Assembly: GCA_002279765.1 (NCBI GenBank) | Contig: NCCR01000107.1 | Coordinates: 1-13,971, forward strand | Length of the DNA: 13,971 bases | Reading direction: 5' to 3' | From: Verrucomicrobia bacterium 12-59-8 | GTDB taxonomy: Bacteria > Verrucomicrobiota > Verrucomicrobiae > Verrucomicrobiales > Verrucomicrobiaceae | Part shown: one piece after another, positions 6,427 through 13,971 of the stretch | How positions within the stretch are numbered: position 1 is the stretch's first letter | Layout: every line of letters starts with the position of its first letter | The notes under the pieces: generated by a model | What the model was told of the DNA's origin: nothing | Databases searched by the model: none | Seen by the model: the letters and a program-made list of their open reading frames with translations, nothing else | Position numbers and translations under genes: made by a program

Positions 6427-7787
6427 CACCCGTTTCACTCCAGACCCTTGCCCAATTCGCCGCAGGCACCCTGCGTGGCGATGGCACGCGCCTAGTGACG
6501 AACGTGAACACCGACTCGCGCAAAATCACCGCCGGCGAGGTGTTCGTGGCGCTGGTGGGGGATAAATTCGACGCTCATGATTTTATTCCGCAGGTGGCTG
6601 CGGCTGGCGCGGCGGTGGTCGTCGTCAGCAGGATCAATCCGGCGTGGGGCACTCTGCCATGCGCCGTGATCGAAGTGGGCGATACCTTGCTGGCGCTGCA
6701 AAACATGGCGCGGGGCTACCGCGATTTTCATGCTCCGTTGATCATTGGCCTGACTGGCAGCAATGGGAAAACTTCGACCAAGGACCTCACGGCCGTCATC
6801 ATGGCGCGCAAAGGCCAGACGCGCGCCACCCTGGGGAATCTGAACAATCACATCGGCCTGCCGCTGACTCTGCTTTCGCTGCGTGAAGGGGACCAGTGCT
6901 GTGTGGCCGAGATGGGCATGAATCATGCGGGTGAGATCAAAGTGCTCACAGACATCGCCCGGCCGGATGCCGGCATCATCACTAACGTCGGCATGGCCCA
7001 CATCGAATACATGGGCACGCAGGATGCGATTGCCTGGGAAAAAGGCACGCTGGCAGCTAACGTGCGTGCTGGCGGCGTGGTGGTACTGAATGCCAATGAC
7101 AAATACAGCGAAGTCATCGCCCGCCACTGCCAGGCCAGTGTCTCGATGGCGGGAGTCGGCTGCGGTGATGTAGTGGCCACCAATCTGCGCGCCGATGCGA
7201 CCGGGACGACCTTCACGCTCGACTTTGGCGGTGAGAAGGTGGAAACGCGGCTGCCGATTCTTGGTGAGCACATGGTTGGCAATGCCGCGCTGGCCGCATG
7301 CATGGGCTGGAGGCAGGGCATAGCACCTGCCGAGATCGCGGATGCCCTGAATCAGGCGAAGCTCACCGGCGGGCGCGTGGAGCCGAAGGTCGTTGCGGGC
7401 GTTCAGTTCATTGATGATTCCTACAACGCCAACCCTGACAGCATGATCGCCGGTTTGCGCACGCTCAGCACGCTTGGGACAGTCGGTAGCCGCCGTGTGG
7501 CTGTCCTGGGCCGCATGGGAGAGCTGGGGCCGATTGCGGAAACGGAGCACCGACGGGTGGGCGAGTTCGCCGGTTCGCTCAAGCTAGACGCCGTATTCAG
7601 TGTCGGCGGCAGCGAAGCTGCATGGATCACCGAAGCCTCGAAGGCGGTGTCATCCGAACATTTCCCCGATCATGCCACTTGTGCCGCGCGTTTGCGTGGG
7701 TGGTTGCGCGAGGGAGACGTGGTGTTGCTCAAAGGCAGCCGCTCCGCGCGCATGGAACAGGTTCTCACGCATTTTACCGCCTCATGA
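6423..7787 (+). CDS. murF: UDP-MurNAc-tripeptide: D-Ala-D-Ala ligase MurF
   Basis: MurF adds the D-Ala-D-Ala dipeptide to complete the UDP-MurNAc-pentapeptide in the cytoplasm. The 454-aa length is normal. An N-terminal substrate domain contains NTDSRKITAGEVFVAL (29-44). The ATP loop is GLTGSNGKTSTK (109-120), followed by the typical TLGNLNNHIGLPLTLL (136-151). The central domain shows AEMGMNHAGEI (162-172), and the C-terminal domain carries DDSYNANPDSM (331-341), VLGRMGELG (361-369) and LKGSRSARMEQV (436-447). The ATG overlaps the murE stop as ATGA and the stop overlaps the mraY start in the same way. Confidence 0.96.
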   Translation: MTPVSLQTLAQFAAGTLRGDGTRLVTNVNTDSRKITAGEVFVALVGDKFDAHDFIPQVAAAGAAVVVVSRINPAWGTLPCAVIEVGDTLLALQNMARGYRDFHAPLIIGLTGSNGKTSTKDLTAVIMARKGQTRATLGNLNNHIGLPLTLLSLREGDQCCVAEMGMNHAGEIKVLTDIARPDAGIITNVGMAHIEYMGTQDAIAWEKGTLAANVRAGGVVVLNANDKYSEVIARHCQASVSMAGVGCGDVVATNLRADATGTTFTLDFGGEKVETRLPILGEHMVGNAALAACMGWRQGIAPAEIADALNQAKLTGGRVEPKVVAGVQFIDDSYNANPDSMIAGLRTLSTLGTVGSRRVAVLGRMGELGPIAETEHRRVGEFAGSLKLDAVFSVGGSEAAWITEASKAVSSEHFPDHATCAARLRGWLREGDVVLLKGSRSARMEQVLTHFTAS

Positions 7788-8929
7788 TGTACTGGCTTTA
7801 CGAATTTAGGGAATGGCTCACCGCTCATCAATGGATCAGCGATGACGCCGCTCTGTACAAGATCCTCAATCTCTTCAAGTACCACACGTTTCGTGCCGGT
7901 GGTGCCGCAATCACGGCGTTTGTGCTCTCGCTGATGTATGGGGACCGCCTTATCCGCAAATTGATTTCGCTGAAAATCGGCCAGCCGATCCGCACTGCGG
8001 AGGAAGTACACAAGCTGCATGAACTGCATGGCAAGAAGGCGGGCACGCCGACGATGGGCGGCCTTCTCATTCTCTCGGTGATTGTGATTTCGACGCTGCT
8101 GTGGGCGAAGTGGGACAACGTCATGGTGTGGACGGTCCTGTTCACCACCATCGGACTCGGAGCTTTGGGCTTCCGTGATGACTACCTCAAAATCAGCAAG
8201 AAGAACTCCAAGGGTGTCAGCGCCCGTACGAAACTCATCTGGCAGACCTCGGTGGCGGTGGTGGCAGGTCTGCTGTTTGCCTATGCAGTGCCGGGAGACA
8301 ACGGCGTCACGCTGCGCGCTCTTTACATTCCGTTTGTGAAGGATGCGGTGATCTCCGACATGCATCTCTTCGCAGTCGCGTTTTTTGCCATCATCATCGT
8401 GGGCGCTTCGAATGCGGTGAATCTGACTGACGGCCTGGATGGTCTTGCCACCGGCTGCTCCATCACCACTTCTCTGGCGTATGCCGCCTTTGGCTACATT
8501 TGCGGCAACGCGAAGTACTCCGAATACCTCGGCGTCGCGCACAACAGTCTGGCCAACGAACTGCCCATCGTGGCGATGGCTATGGCGGGTGCCTGCCTCG
8601 GCTTTCTTTGGTTCAACGCGCATCCGGCCAAGATGTTCATGGGAGACACGGGTTCGCTGGCGCTGGGCGGCTGCATTGCGGCGCTGGCCATCGGCTGCAA
8701 ACAAGAGATCGTGCTCGCCCTTGTCGGCGGCGTGTTTGTGATGGAGGCGATGAGCGTCATTCTTCAGGTCTGGAGCTTCAAGCGGCGCGGCAAGCGCATC
8801 TTCCGCATGGCTCCGATCCATCATCACTTCGAACTCGGCGGCTGGCATGAGAACCAGGTCATTGTGCGCTTCTGGGTGCTCTCCCTTCTGTTTGCCATGC
8901 TGGGTCTTGCCACGCTCAAGCTTCGTTAA
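7784..8929 (+). CDS. mraY: Phospho-MurNAc-pentapeptide transferase MraY
   Basis: MraY transfers phospho-MurNAc-pentapeptide to undecaprenyl phosphate, making lipid I at the inner face of the inner membrane. With the start at 7784 it has 381 aa and about ten hydrophobic segments, close to the usual 360. The Mg-binding motif GFRDDYLK is at 129-136, NLTDGLDGLATG at 213-224, GDTGSLALGG at 287-296, and the MraY-specific MAPIHHHFELGGW at 342-354. The frame is open upstream to 7622 but that part lies inside murF. ATG 7784 gives the same ATGA overlap as the preceding junctions, while the adjacent ATG at 7787 is an equally possible start one residue shorter. The N-terminus (WLYEFREW, then a cytoplasm-membrane boundary) resembles other MraY proteins. 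Confidence 0.96.
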   Translation: MMYWLYEFREWLTAHQWISDDAALYKILNLFKYHTFRAGGAAITAFVLSLMYGDRLIRKLISLKIGQPIRTAEEVHKLHELHGKKAGTPTMGGLLILSVIVISTLLWAKWDNVMVWTVLFTTIGLGALGFRDDYLKISKKNSKGVSARTKLIWQTSVAVVAGLLFAYAVPGDNGVTLRALYIPFVKDAVISDMHLFAVAFFAIIIVGASNAVNLTDGLDGLATGCSITTSLAYAAFGYICGNAKYSEYLGVAHNSLANELPIVAMAMAGACLGFLWFNAHPAKMFMGDTGSLALGGCIAALAIGCKQEIVLALVGGVFVMEAMSVILQVWSFKRRGKRIFRMAPIHHHFELGGWHENQVIVRFWVLSLLFAMLGLATLKLR

Positions 8930-8932
8930 ATC

Positions 8933-10237
8933 ATGCGCTTCGCCTCACAACACTTCGCCATACTCGGTGCTGGACGCAGCGGCCTCGGTGCTGCGCGTCT
9001 GGCGCGCCAGCATGGCGCGGAGGTGACGATTTTTGATGAGGGCGACAAAGCGAAGCCGGTGGAAGATTTCAACTGCGTGCTCGGTCAGGCTGCGCGCGAC
9101 CTCGTCGTCAAGCCCGGCGAGTTTCAGCAAGTCATCATCAGCCCCGGGCTGGATGAACACTGGCCCTTGCCGAAGAAATTCACGGACGCAGGTGTGCCCC
9201 TGGTGGGCGAGACCGAGTTCGCCTTCCATCTGACCGACATGCCGATGGCGGCCATCACGGGCACGAACGGCAAGAGCACCTGCACGGAGCTGATTGCGGC
9301 GCTGTTCAACGGCTGCGGCCTGAAATCACTGCCCTGTGGCAATCATGGCGTGTCCTTGAGTGAAGTCGTCGCCAGTGGCGTACGCTACGATGTCCTCGCG
9401 CTCGAGATCAGCAGCTTCCAGCTTGAGACGATACGAGACTTCAGAGCCAGAGCTACCCTGTGGCTCAACTTTGCGCCGGATCATCTGGACCGGTATCCGG
9501 ACATGGAGTCGTACTTTGCCGCGAAGGCCCGCGTCTTTGAAAACGTCAAGGCGGACGATGTGGCCATTGTGCGTGCAGGGGAAAGTGTGTCTTCCGGCGC
9601 AGCTCAGCGCTGGACCTTTTCTGCCTATGGCGAGGAAGCGGGCTACACCTACAGCGCCGGCAGCTTTTATCATCTCGGTGAAGAGATTGGCAGCGCCAGT
9701 GGCTTGAAACTGCGTGGCAAACACAACATGGAAAACGTGCTTGCTGCGCTGATGACCGGGCGGGTCTTCGGGCTCCAGTTCTCCAGCATTCTGAAGGCCA
9801 TGGAAAGCTATGAGCCGCCACGGCACCGCTGCGAGCTGGTGCGCACCCTGCACGACCGTGAATACATCAATGACTCCAAGGCGACCAACCTGCATGCGCT
9901 GGAAGCCTGTCTGCGTTCGCAGGAGCGCCCGATCGTGCTGATCGCTGGCGGCAAGGACAAGGAGCTGGATTATACACCGTTGCGCGCCGAGCTGAACGGC
10001 CAGGTGCGCGCGATGGTGCTCATTGGCGAGATCGCGCCGCAGTTGCAGCGTACGTTTGGTGATCTGCTGCCCTGCCAGTGCGCCACCGACATGGCGGACG
10101 CGGTGCGTCTGGCCACGGAAGTTTCTCAGGCGGGGGATGCGATCATCCTCAGCCCCGGCACCTCCTCGTTTGACATGTACAGCGGCTATGCCCAGCGCGG
10201 CGATGTTTTTCGTGAGGCTGTGAACGCCCTGAATTGA
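8933..10237 (+). CDS. murD: UDP-MurNAc-L-alanine: D-glutamate ligase MurD
   Basis: MurD adds D-Glu to UDP-MurNAc-L-Ala, the step before MurE. The 434-aa protein starts with the Rossmann-like UMP-binding domain (HFAILGAGRSGLGAARLA, 7-24). The ATP loop AITGTNGKSTCTEL is at 107-120, LEISSFQLE at 157-165 and NFAPDHLDRY at 179-188. The linker motif HNMENVLAA is at 264-272, and the C-terminal domain has NDSKATN (313-319), AGGKDKELDY (338-347) and SPGTSSFDMYSGYAQRG (407-423). It starts 3 nt after mraY, the first junction in the operon without an overlap. The 43-nt gap after it is the longest between genes in the operon. Confidence 0.96.
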   Translation: MRFASQHFAILGAGRSGLGAARLARQHGAEVTIFDEGDKAKPVEDFNCVLGQAARDLVVKPGEFQQVIISPGLDEHWPLPKKFTDAGVPLVGETEFAFHLTDMPMAAITGTNGKSTCTELIAALFNGCGLKSLPCGNHGVSLSEVVASGVRYDVLALEISSFQLETIRDFRARATLWLNFAPDHLDRYPDMESYFAAKARVFENVKADDVAIVRAGESVSSGAAQRWTFSAYGEEAGYTYSAGSFYHLGEEIGSASGLKLRGKHNMENVLAALMTGRVFGLQFSSILKAMESYEPPRHRCELVRTLHDREYINDSKATNLHALEACLRSQERPIVLIAGGKDKELDYTPLRAELNGQVRAMVLIGEIAPQLQRTFGDLLPCQCATDMADAVRLATEVSQAGDAIILSPGTSSFDMYSGYAQRGDVFREAVNALN

Positions 10238-10280
10238 ATTTTAAAACTGCCAATCCCGACAATCAAAGACCCAAGGTCCT

Positions 10281-11468
10281 ATGAAAATGAAACCCAAGCC
10301 CAAAGAAACCAAGCTGCTGCTCAACCTGATGGATGGTGAGCGGCATCGCCACCGTGTGGCGCTCGTGACGGAAGAGGGTGAATGGAACCAGCATGAGCCG
10401 AACTCCGGCATGGCGCGCATGTTTGTCGTCATGCTGCTGATCCACGTCGTTCTCATCGGCGGCATCATCATCTATGATTTCATGGGCGATGACGAAAAGC
10501 CGCAGCAGACGGTGACGCAGGCGGCGCGCGCGTTGAGCATTGGCAACGGGCTGCCGACGGCCACACCCGAAATCGTTAGCGCCCAGGCGCAGGCGGCTGC
10601 GGACACGGAGCAGTTCGACAATTATGAGATGCACTCGGGGGACTCGATCAAATCCATCGCTGCCAAATTTGGCACCAGCGAAGCGGAGATCACCCGGCTG
10701 AACATGATCGACAAAGGCTTGCAGATCGGACCCGGCACCATGCTGCGTGTGCCCAAACAAGCCGTGCCGAGCGCGATTCCGGTGAATCCGCAGACGCTGA
10801 AGCCGATGGCGATCGTGGAAGACGTGCCAAAGGCCATTCCCGTGGTCAGAGACCAGCCGCCTGCGACGAAAGTCCCCAGTGAGGCCGTGAAGCCATCCGA
10901 GGCGCCTGCCAGCCTGTCCGCCGCCACCATGTCACCCATCGCCCTGCTGGCTCCGAACGAAGCCGCGCCTGCGACATCTTCACTCGTGGCTGCTGCGGAC
11001 ACGCCGGCCACCGCATCTGCGCCTGCTGGCACCGCCGCACTGCCTCCGCCCACCAAGCCGAATGTTGTTTCGTTGTTGCAGGAAAACGCACCGAAGGTGG
11101 AAGCGAGCAAGCCGGTGGCTGCAAGGCCTCGGGATCGGGAAGAGCCAAGGCCCGTCGTCAAAGCGGAACCCAAGCTCCTGGCGAAGCCAAATCCCGTGCC
11201 GCCGCCAACGCAGATGCTGAGAAAGATCGCCGAGGCACCTCCGGCGACAAAGAAGGCCGAGCCGACCAAAAAAGCTGCGGCTGATGCTCCACCCAAAACC
11301 GTGGCCAAGGCATCAAGTGCCCGCACGCATACGCTCAAGTCTGGCGAGACGCTCTACCGCCTGGCCTCGAAGTATGGTGTCTCGGTGACCGCCATTCAGA
11401 AAGCCAACAACATCAAGAACCCCAACGCCATGCGCGATGGGACGAAACTGGTGATCCCGGCGAAGTAA
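10281..11468 (+). CDS. Bitopic inner-membrane protein with two LysM domains
   Basis: A 395-aa protein I cannot match to a named division protein. A basic, His-containing cytoplasmic part (1-45) is followed by one membrane segment at about 46-68 (MFVVMLLIHVVLIGGIIIY). The rest should be periplasmic. LysM domain 1 is at about 113-159 (YEMHSGDSIKSIAAKFGTS to MLRVPK). A Pro/Ala/Lys-rich flexible linker spans 160-347, and LysM domain 2 is at 348-394 (THTLKSGETLYRLASKYGVS to LVIPAK). LysM domains bind GlcNAc-containing glycans, mainly peptidoglycan. No M23, amidase or transglycosylase domain is visible, unlike the LysM proteins NlpD and DipM. Its place between murD and ftsW suggests a septal peptidoglycan-binding or divisome role, perhaps similar in logic to the SPOR domain of FtsN; this is inference. 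The only ribosome-binding site candidate, AAGG at 10273-10276, is weak. Confidence 0.85.
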   Translation: MKMKPKPKETKLLLNLMDGERHRHRVALVTEEGEWNQHEPNSGMARMFVVMLLIHVVLIGGIIIYDFMGDDEKPQQTVTQAARALSIGNGLPTATPEIVSAQAQAAADTEQFDNYEMHSGDSIKSIAAKFGTSEAEITRLNMIDKGLQIGPGTMLRVPKQAVPSAIPVNPQTLKPMAIVEDVPKAIPVVRDQPPATKVPSEAVKPSEAPASLSAATMSPIALLAPNEAAPATSSLVAAADTPATASAPAGTAALPPPTKPNVVSLLQENAPKVEASKPVAARPRDREEPRPVVKAEPKLLAKPNPVPPPTQMLRKIAEAPPATKKAEPTKKAAADAPPKTVAKASSARTHTLKSGETLYRLASKYGVSVTAIQKANNIKNPNAMRDGTKLVIPAK

Positions 11469-11486
11469 ATCCTCGTTTCCGGCTGC

Positions 11487-12647
11487 ATGGCCAAATATTC
11501 CATCCTCCTCTTCATTCTTGCGGCGCTGTCGTTGATCGCGCTGGGCGTCACCATGCTGGCGAGCACGACGTTTCAAGTCGCGCATGAGGGAGGGGAGGAT
11601 TACGTGACGCTGTGGCGGCAGCTGGGCTGGCTGGGCGTGGCGACGGTGCTGTGCGTGATCATGGCCGTCGTGGATTACAACGTGTGGATGCGCTGGCGCT
11701 GGCATATTTTGATCGCCGCCGCTGTGCTGCTGGCCTTGTGCTATGCACCCATGATCGGCGTGAAGATCAACGGTTCGAAGCGCTGGATCGGTCTGCAGGC
11801 AATTGGGGTTACTGGTTTTCGTCTGCAGCCGTCCGAATTTGCCAAGATCGCGCTGATCATCGCCCTGGCAGGCTGGTTTGGCACGCATCAGGCAGTGACG
11901 CGTACCTTTTGGCGCGGGTTTGTGCTGCCGGGCTTGATCCTAGTGGGCATCGTGGGTTTGATCGGCTGCGAATTTGATCTCGGCAGTGCCTTGCTGGCCT
12001 CGGCGGTGGGTCTTGGTGTGATGTTTGTGGCGGGCACCAAGATGCGCTACCTGGCGATCATCGTCGTCCTCTGCGGTGGCGGCCTCGCGGCGGGGATCAA
12101 GTTTCTGCCGAACCGGTTTGAGCGCATCATGGTCACCTTTGACCTCGAAAACCACAAGGAGGACCTGGGTTTGCAGCAGTGGGTGTCCAAGCTGGCGTTT
12201 GGGTCCGGCGGGCTGGAAGGACGCGGCCTGGGAGAGGGGCGCATGAAGCTCTCCTACCTGCCCGAAGCCCACACGGACTTCATTTTTCCCATGGTCGGGG
12301 AGGAGCTGGGACTGCGCGGTACGGCAGCCGTGGTGCTGGCGTTTGCGGTGCTGGTGATGGCTGGAATGGTCGTTTCTGCGTATGCTCCGAACCGGTTTGG
12401 CAAGCTTTTGGGGGCCGGACTGACTTTTTTGCTAGGAATGGAAGCGCTCTTGAACATGGGCGTGACCACTGCTTTGCTGCCGAACAAGGGATTGCCGCTG
12501 CCTTTCGTAAGTTACGGAGGGTCCAGTCTCGTCGCCGCGATGGTCGCGGTAGGCATCCTGATCAACATCCACCGCCAGGGCGTGCATCTGACCTGGGATC
12601 AGCTCCCCGTGATCCGCAGAACGCGCCGCTGGACTCCACAGCTTTAG
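11487..12647 (+). CDS. ftsW: Septal peptidoglycan polymerase FtsW (SEDS family)
   Basis: FtsW polymerises lipid II into glycan strands at the septum and works as a pair with FtsI. The 386-aa protein has about ten membrane segments. The family motifs are GSKRWIGLQAIG (96-107), LQPSEFAKIALI (113-124) and SYLPEAHTDFIFPMVGEELG (256-275), whose extracellular-loop Asp is the proposed catalytic residue in the family. The C-terminal GLPLPFVSYGGSSL is at 335-348. RodA is the close alternative, but clustering with ftsI, murD and murG favours FtsW. The start lies 18 nt after the LysM gene without an obvious ribosome-binding site. Confidence 0.93.
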   Translation: MAKYSILLFILAALSLIALGVTMLASTTFQVAHEGGEDYVTLWRQLGWLGVATVLCVIMAVVDYNVWMRWRWHILIAAAVLLALCYAPMIGVKINGSKRWIGLQAIGVTGFRLQPSEFAKIALIIALAGWFGTHQAVTRTFWRGFVLPGLILVGIVGLIGCEFDLGSALLASAVGLGVMFVAGTKMRYLAIIVVLCGGGLAAGIKFLPNRFERIMVTFDLENHKEDLGLQQWVSKLAFGSGGLEGRGLGEGRMKLSYLPEAHTDFIFPMVGEELGLRGTAAVVLAFAVLVMAGMVVSAYAPNRFGKLLGAGLTFLLGMEALLNMGVTTALLPNKGLPLPFVSYGGSSLVAAMVAVGILINIHRQGVHLTWDQLPVIRRTRRWTPQL

Positions 12648-12661
12648 CCTTTTGAAACTTA

Positions 12662-13777
12662 GTGAAACAGAAAAATACGAAGTCCATCCACGTGCTTATC
12701 GCGTGTGGTGGCACTGGGGGACATTTGTTCCCTGGCATTGCCGTCGGTGAGGTTCTGGCCTCCCGTGGTCACGAGGTGACCTTGCTCATCAGCGAAAAGA
12801 AGATCGACACCCTGGCCGCCTCCGGGCACCCGGAGCTGCGGTTTGAGAAGATGCCGTTTCTTGCGATGCCGAAACTGTGGTCGCCGAAGATGTTTGGCTT
12901 TCTCAAGGGCCTCTGGCAGGGCACGAAGGCCTGCCGGAAGATCATCCGCGATCACGATGTGGATGTGGTGCTGGGCATGGGTGGATTCACGTCCTTTGCG
13001 CCGTTGTATGCCGGGCGCAAAGAGGGCTGCCACACGCTCATTCATGAAAGCAATGCGATCCCGGGCAAGGCGAACCGCCTCAACGCCCGTTACAGCGACA
13101 TCGTGCTGTGCGGCCTGGAAGCTTGCAAGGAGCACTTCCCGAAGCATGCGGATGTACGCGTCGTTGGCACACCGATCCGCAGCAGCATGCGCAAGCAGAA
13201 CAGCGACGACCCGCGTGAATTTTTCAAACTGGACAAAGACAAGCGCACGCTGCTCATCATGGGCGGCAGCCAGGGCGCGCGTGGCGTGAACCGTGCCGTG
13301 GGCATGGCGCTCGAAGAGTTTGAGAAAATGGGCATCCAGGTGCTGCACATCGCCGGACCGACCGACTATGAAGAGGTTCGCGACGTGTACGCCAAGATTC
13401 CGCTGCTCAAGCAGCACGTGGCGGCGTTTTGCCACCGCATGGATCTGGCCTATCGTGTGGCCGATCTGGCGATTGCGCGTTCGGGGGCCTCCTCCATGTC
13501 GGAGCTGGCCTACTTCGGCGTGCCGAGCCTGCTGGTGCCCTACCCGCATGCCGCCGAGGATCATCAGACCCGCAATGCGGAAATTTTTGACCAGGCTGGA
13601 GCCGCCAGACTGATGCGTGAAAGCGAACTGAATGCCGACACCCTGGCTGACGCCGTGCGTGAGATCTTCAATGACCCGCGCAAGGCCGGCGAGATGAAGA
13701 AGGCGGCGCAGAAGCTCGCGGTGAAGAATTCGGCGGAGAAGATTGCGGAGCTGCTGGTGAAGGTGGCGGCGGGGTGA
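12662..13777 (+). CDS. murG: UDP-GlcNAc: lipid I N-acetylglucosaminyltransferase MurG
   Basis: MurG adds GlcNAc to lipid I at the cytoplasmic face of the membrane, making lipid II. The 371-aa GT-B protein starts with a lysine-rich MKQKNTKSIHVLIACGGTGG; the GGTGGH loop is at 16-21. GMGGFTSF is at 105-112, followed by HESNAIPGKANR (128-139). The C-terminal domain has GGSQGARGVN (201-210) and the donor-binding stretch ARSGASSMSELAYFGVP (272-288), then PYPHAAEDHQTRNA (293-306). The start is a GTG, 14 nt after ftsW; no ATG in this frame lies before the conserved GGTGGH. In many clusters murC follows, but here the next gene is convergent, with only 15 nt between the two stop codons and no hairpin terminator visible. 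Confidence 0.96.
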   Translation: MKQKNTKSIHVLIACGGTGGHLFPGIAVGEVLASRGHEVTLLISEKKIDTLAASGHPELRFEKMPFLAMPKLWSPKMFGFLKGLWQGTKACRKIIRDHDVDVVLGMGGFTSFAPLYAGRKEGCHTLIHESNAIPGKANRLNARYSDIVLCGLEACKEHFPKHADVRVVGTPIRSSMRKQNSDDPREFFKLDKDKRTLLIMGGSQGARGVNRAVGMALEEFEKMGIQVLHIAGPTDYEEVRDVYAKIPLLKQHVAAFCHRMDLAYRVADLAIARSGASSMSELAYFGVPSLLVPYPHAAEDHQTRNAEIFDQAGAARLMRESELNADTLADAVREIFNDPRKAGEMKKAAQKLAVKNSAEKIAELLVKVAAG

Positions 13778-13792
13778 GGAGTTGACGGGGCC

Positions 13793-13971
13793 TTATTTGG
13801 TCACGGCGGCGCTCCACTCGTCGAGTTTTTGCTTCAGGAGTTCTTTGGAAGGCAGGTAGAGATTGTATTGCCTCGTTTCACTCGCCCTGCGGGCAGCCTG
13901 CGGCTGGCTATCTCCGCTTCGCTTCGGTTCCTTGGCATGGATGTTCGTGCCTTTGGGCAGGGTGAGTTCGA
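13793..13971 (-). CDS. 3' end of a convergent gene, possibly a DUF1016/YhcG-type PDDEXK nuclease
   Basis: The last 58 codons are present; the rest lies beyond the right edge. The reading frame reads ELTLPKGTNIHAKE, then about 20 residues rich in K, R, S, Q and A, then YNLYLPSKELLKQKLDEW and a short end SAAVTK. The two outer segments would join as HAKE-YNLYLPSK, which resembles what I remember of the C-termini of DUF1016 (YhcG-type) putative nucleases of defence or mobile-element origin. That match is from memory and not strong. The middle 20 residues (13868-13927) are encoded by a palindromic stretch and look like an inserted repeat. The gene faces murG, with only 15 nt between the two stop codons. 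Confidence 0.5.
   Translation of the reverse strand, partial: ELTLPKGTNIHAKEPKRSGDSQPQAARRASETRQYNLYLPSKELLKQKLDEWSAAVTK
13868..13927. repeat. Candidate 60-nt palindromic repeat inserted in frame
   Basis: On the + strand this stretch contains two tandem mini-hairpins with the same TGC loop: GCCC/GGGC at 13884-13894 and AGCC/GGCT at 13895-13905. They are built on a direct repeat CCTGCGG (13886-13892 and 13897-13903). CCG and CGG flank a GCTTCGCTTC direct repeat at 13914-13927. The length is exactly 20 codons, and taking it out joins two segments that read as one protein motif. Similar in-frame palindromic elements are known in Rickettsia (RPE). No second copy is visible in this window, so its repeat status rests on structure alone. 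Confidence 0.45.

Noticed and set aside
7622..7783. Upstream in-frame extension of mraY
   Set aside because: It lies wholly inside murF in another frame, adds no membrane or family motif, and ATG 7784 reproduces the overlap pattern of the neighbouring junctions.

Overview
The window holds most of a bacterial dcw (division and cell-wall) cluster on the + strand, with minus-strand genes on both sides. The gene order is rsmH, ftsL-like, ftsI, murE, murF, mraY, murD, a LysM membrane protein, ftsW, murG. GC-rich Gram-negative-type coding, a meso-diaminopimelate-type MurE and a Tat-exported sugar-isomerase-like TIM-barrel protein next door suggest a Verrucomicrobiota-like bacterium (Prosthecobacter/Verrucomicrobium type). 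That assignment is inference from gene order and protein style; there is no rRNA in the window.

Layout. 1-173 (-): start of a Tat-signal TIM-barrel protein, cut by the window edge. 367-1002 (-): a 211-aa protein with a histone-H1-like Lys/Pro/Ala tail and an unrecognised C-terminal domain. 1003-1668: a 666-bp divergent intergenic region, A/T-rich on its left side, with a TATAAT box. Its right side is GC-rich, hairpin-forming and ends in a nearly pure G tract just before rsmH. 1669-13777 (+): the ten-gene cell-wall operon. 13793-13971 (-): the 3' end of a convergent gene resembling a DUF1016/YhcG-type nuclease, apparently carrying a 60-nt palindromic element inserted in frame.

How the genes work together. 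MurE, MurF and MurD build the UDP-MurNAc peptide in the cytoplasm. MraY moves it to undecaprenyl phosphate (lipid I) and MurG adds GlcNAc (lipid II). FtsW polymerises lipid II and FtsI crosslinks the strands at the septum, with the FtsL-like bitopic protein as the likely divisome link. RsmH methylates 16S rRNA and is a usual dcw member. The LysM protein is the unusual member: an inner-membrane-anchored peptidoglycan-binding protein with no visible enzyme domain. The first six genes are joined by five consecutive 4-nt start/stop overlaps, so they are almost certainly one translationally coupled transcript; the last four are spaced 3 to 43 nt apart.

Absent from the window: mraZ before rsmH, and murC, murB, ddl, ftsQ, ftsA and ftsZ after murG, where the run ends at the convergent gene. 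The points most worth a second look are the in-frame palindromic insert, the LysM divisome candidate, and the structured G-rich leader of rsmH.
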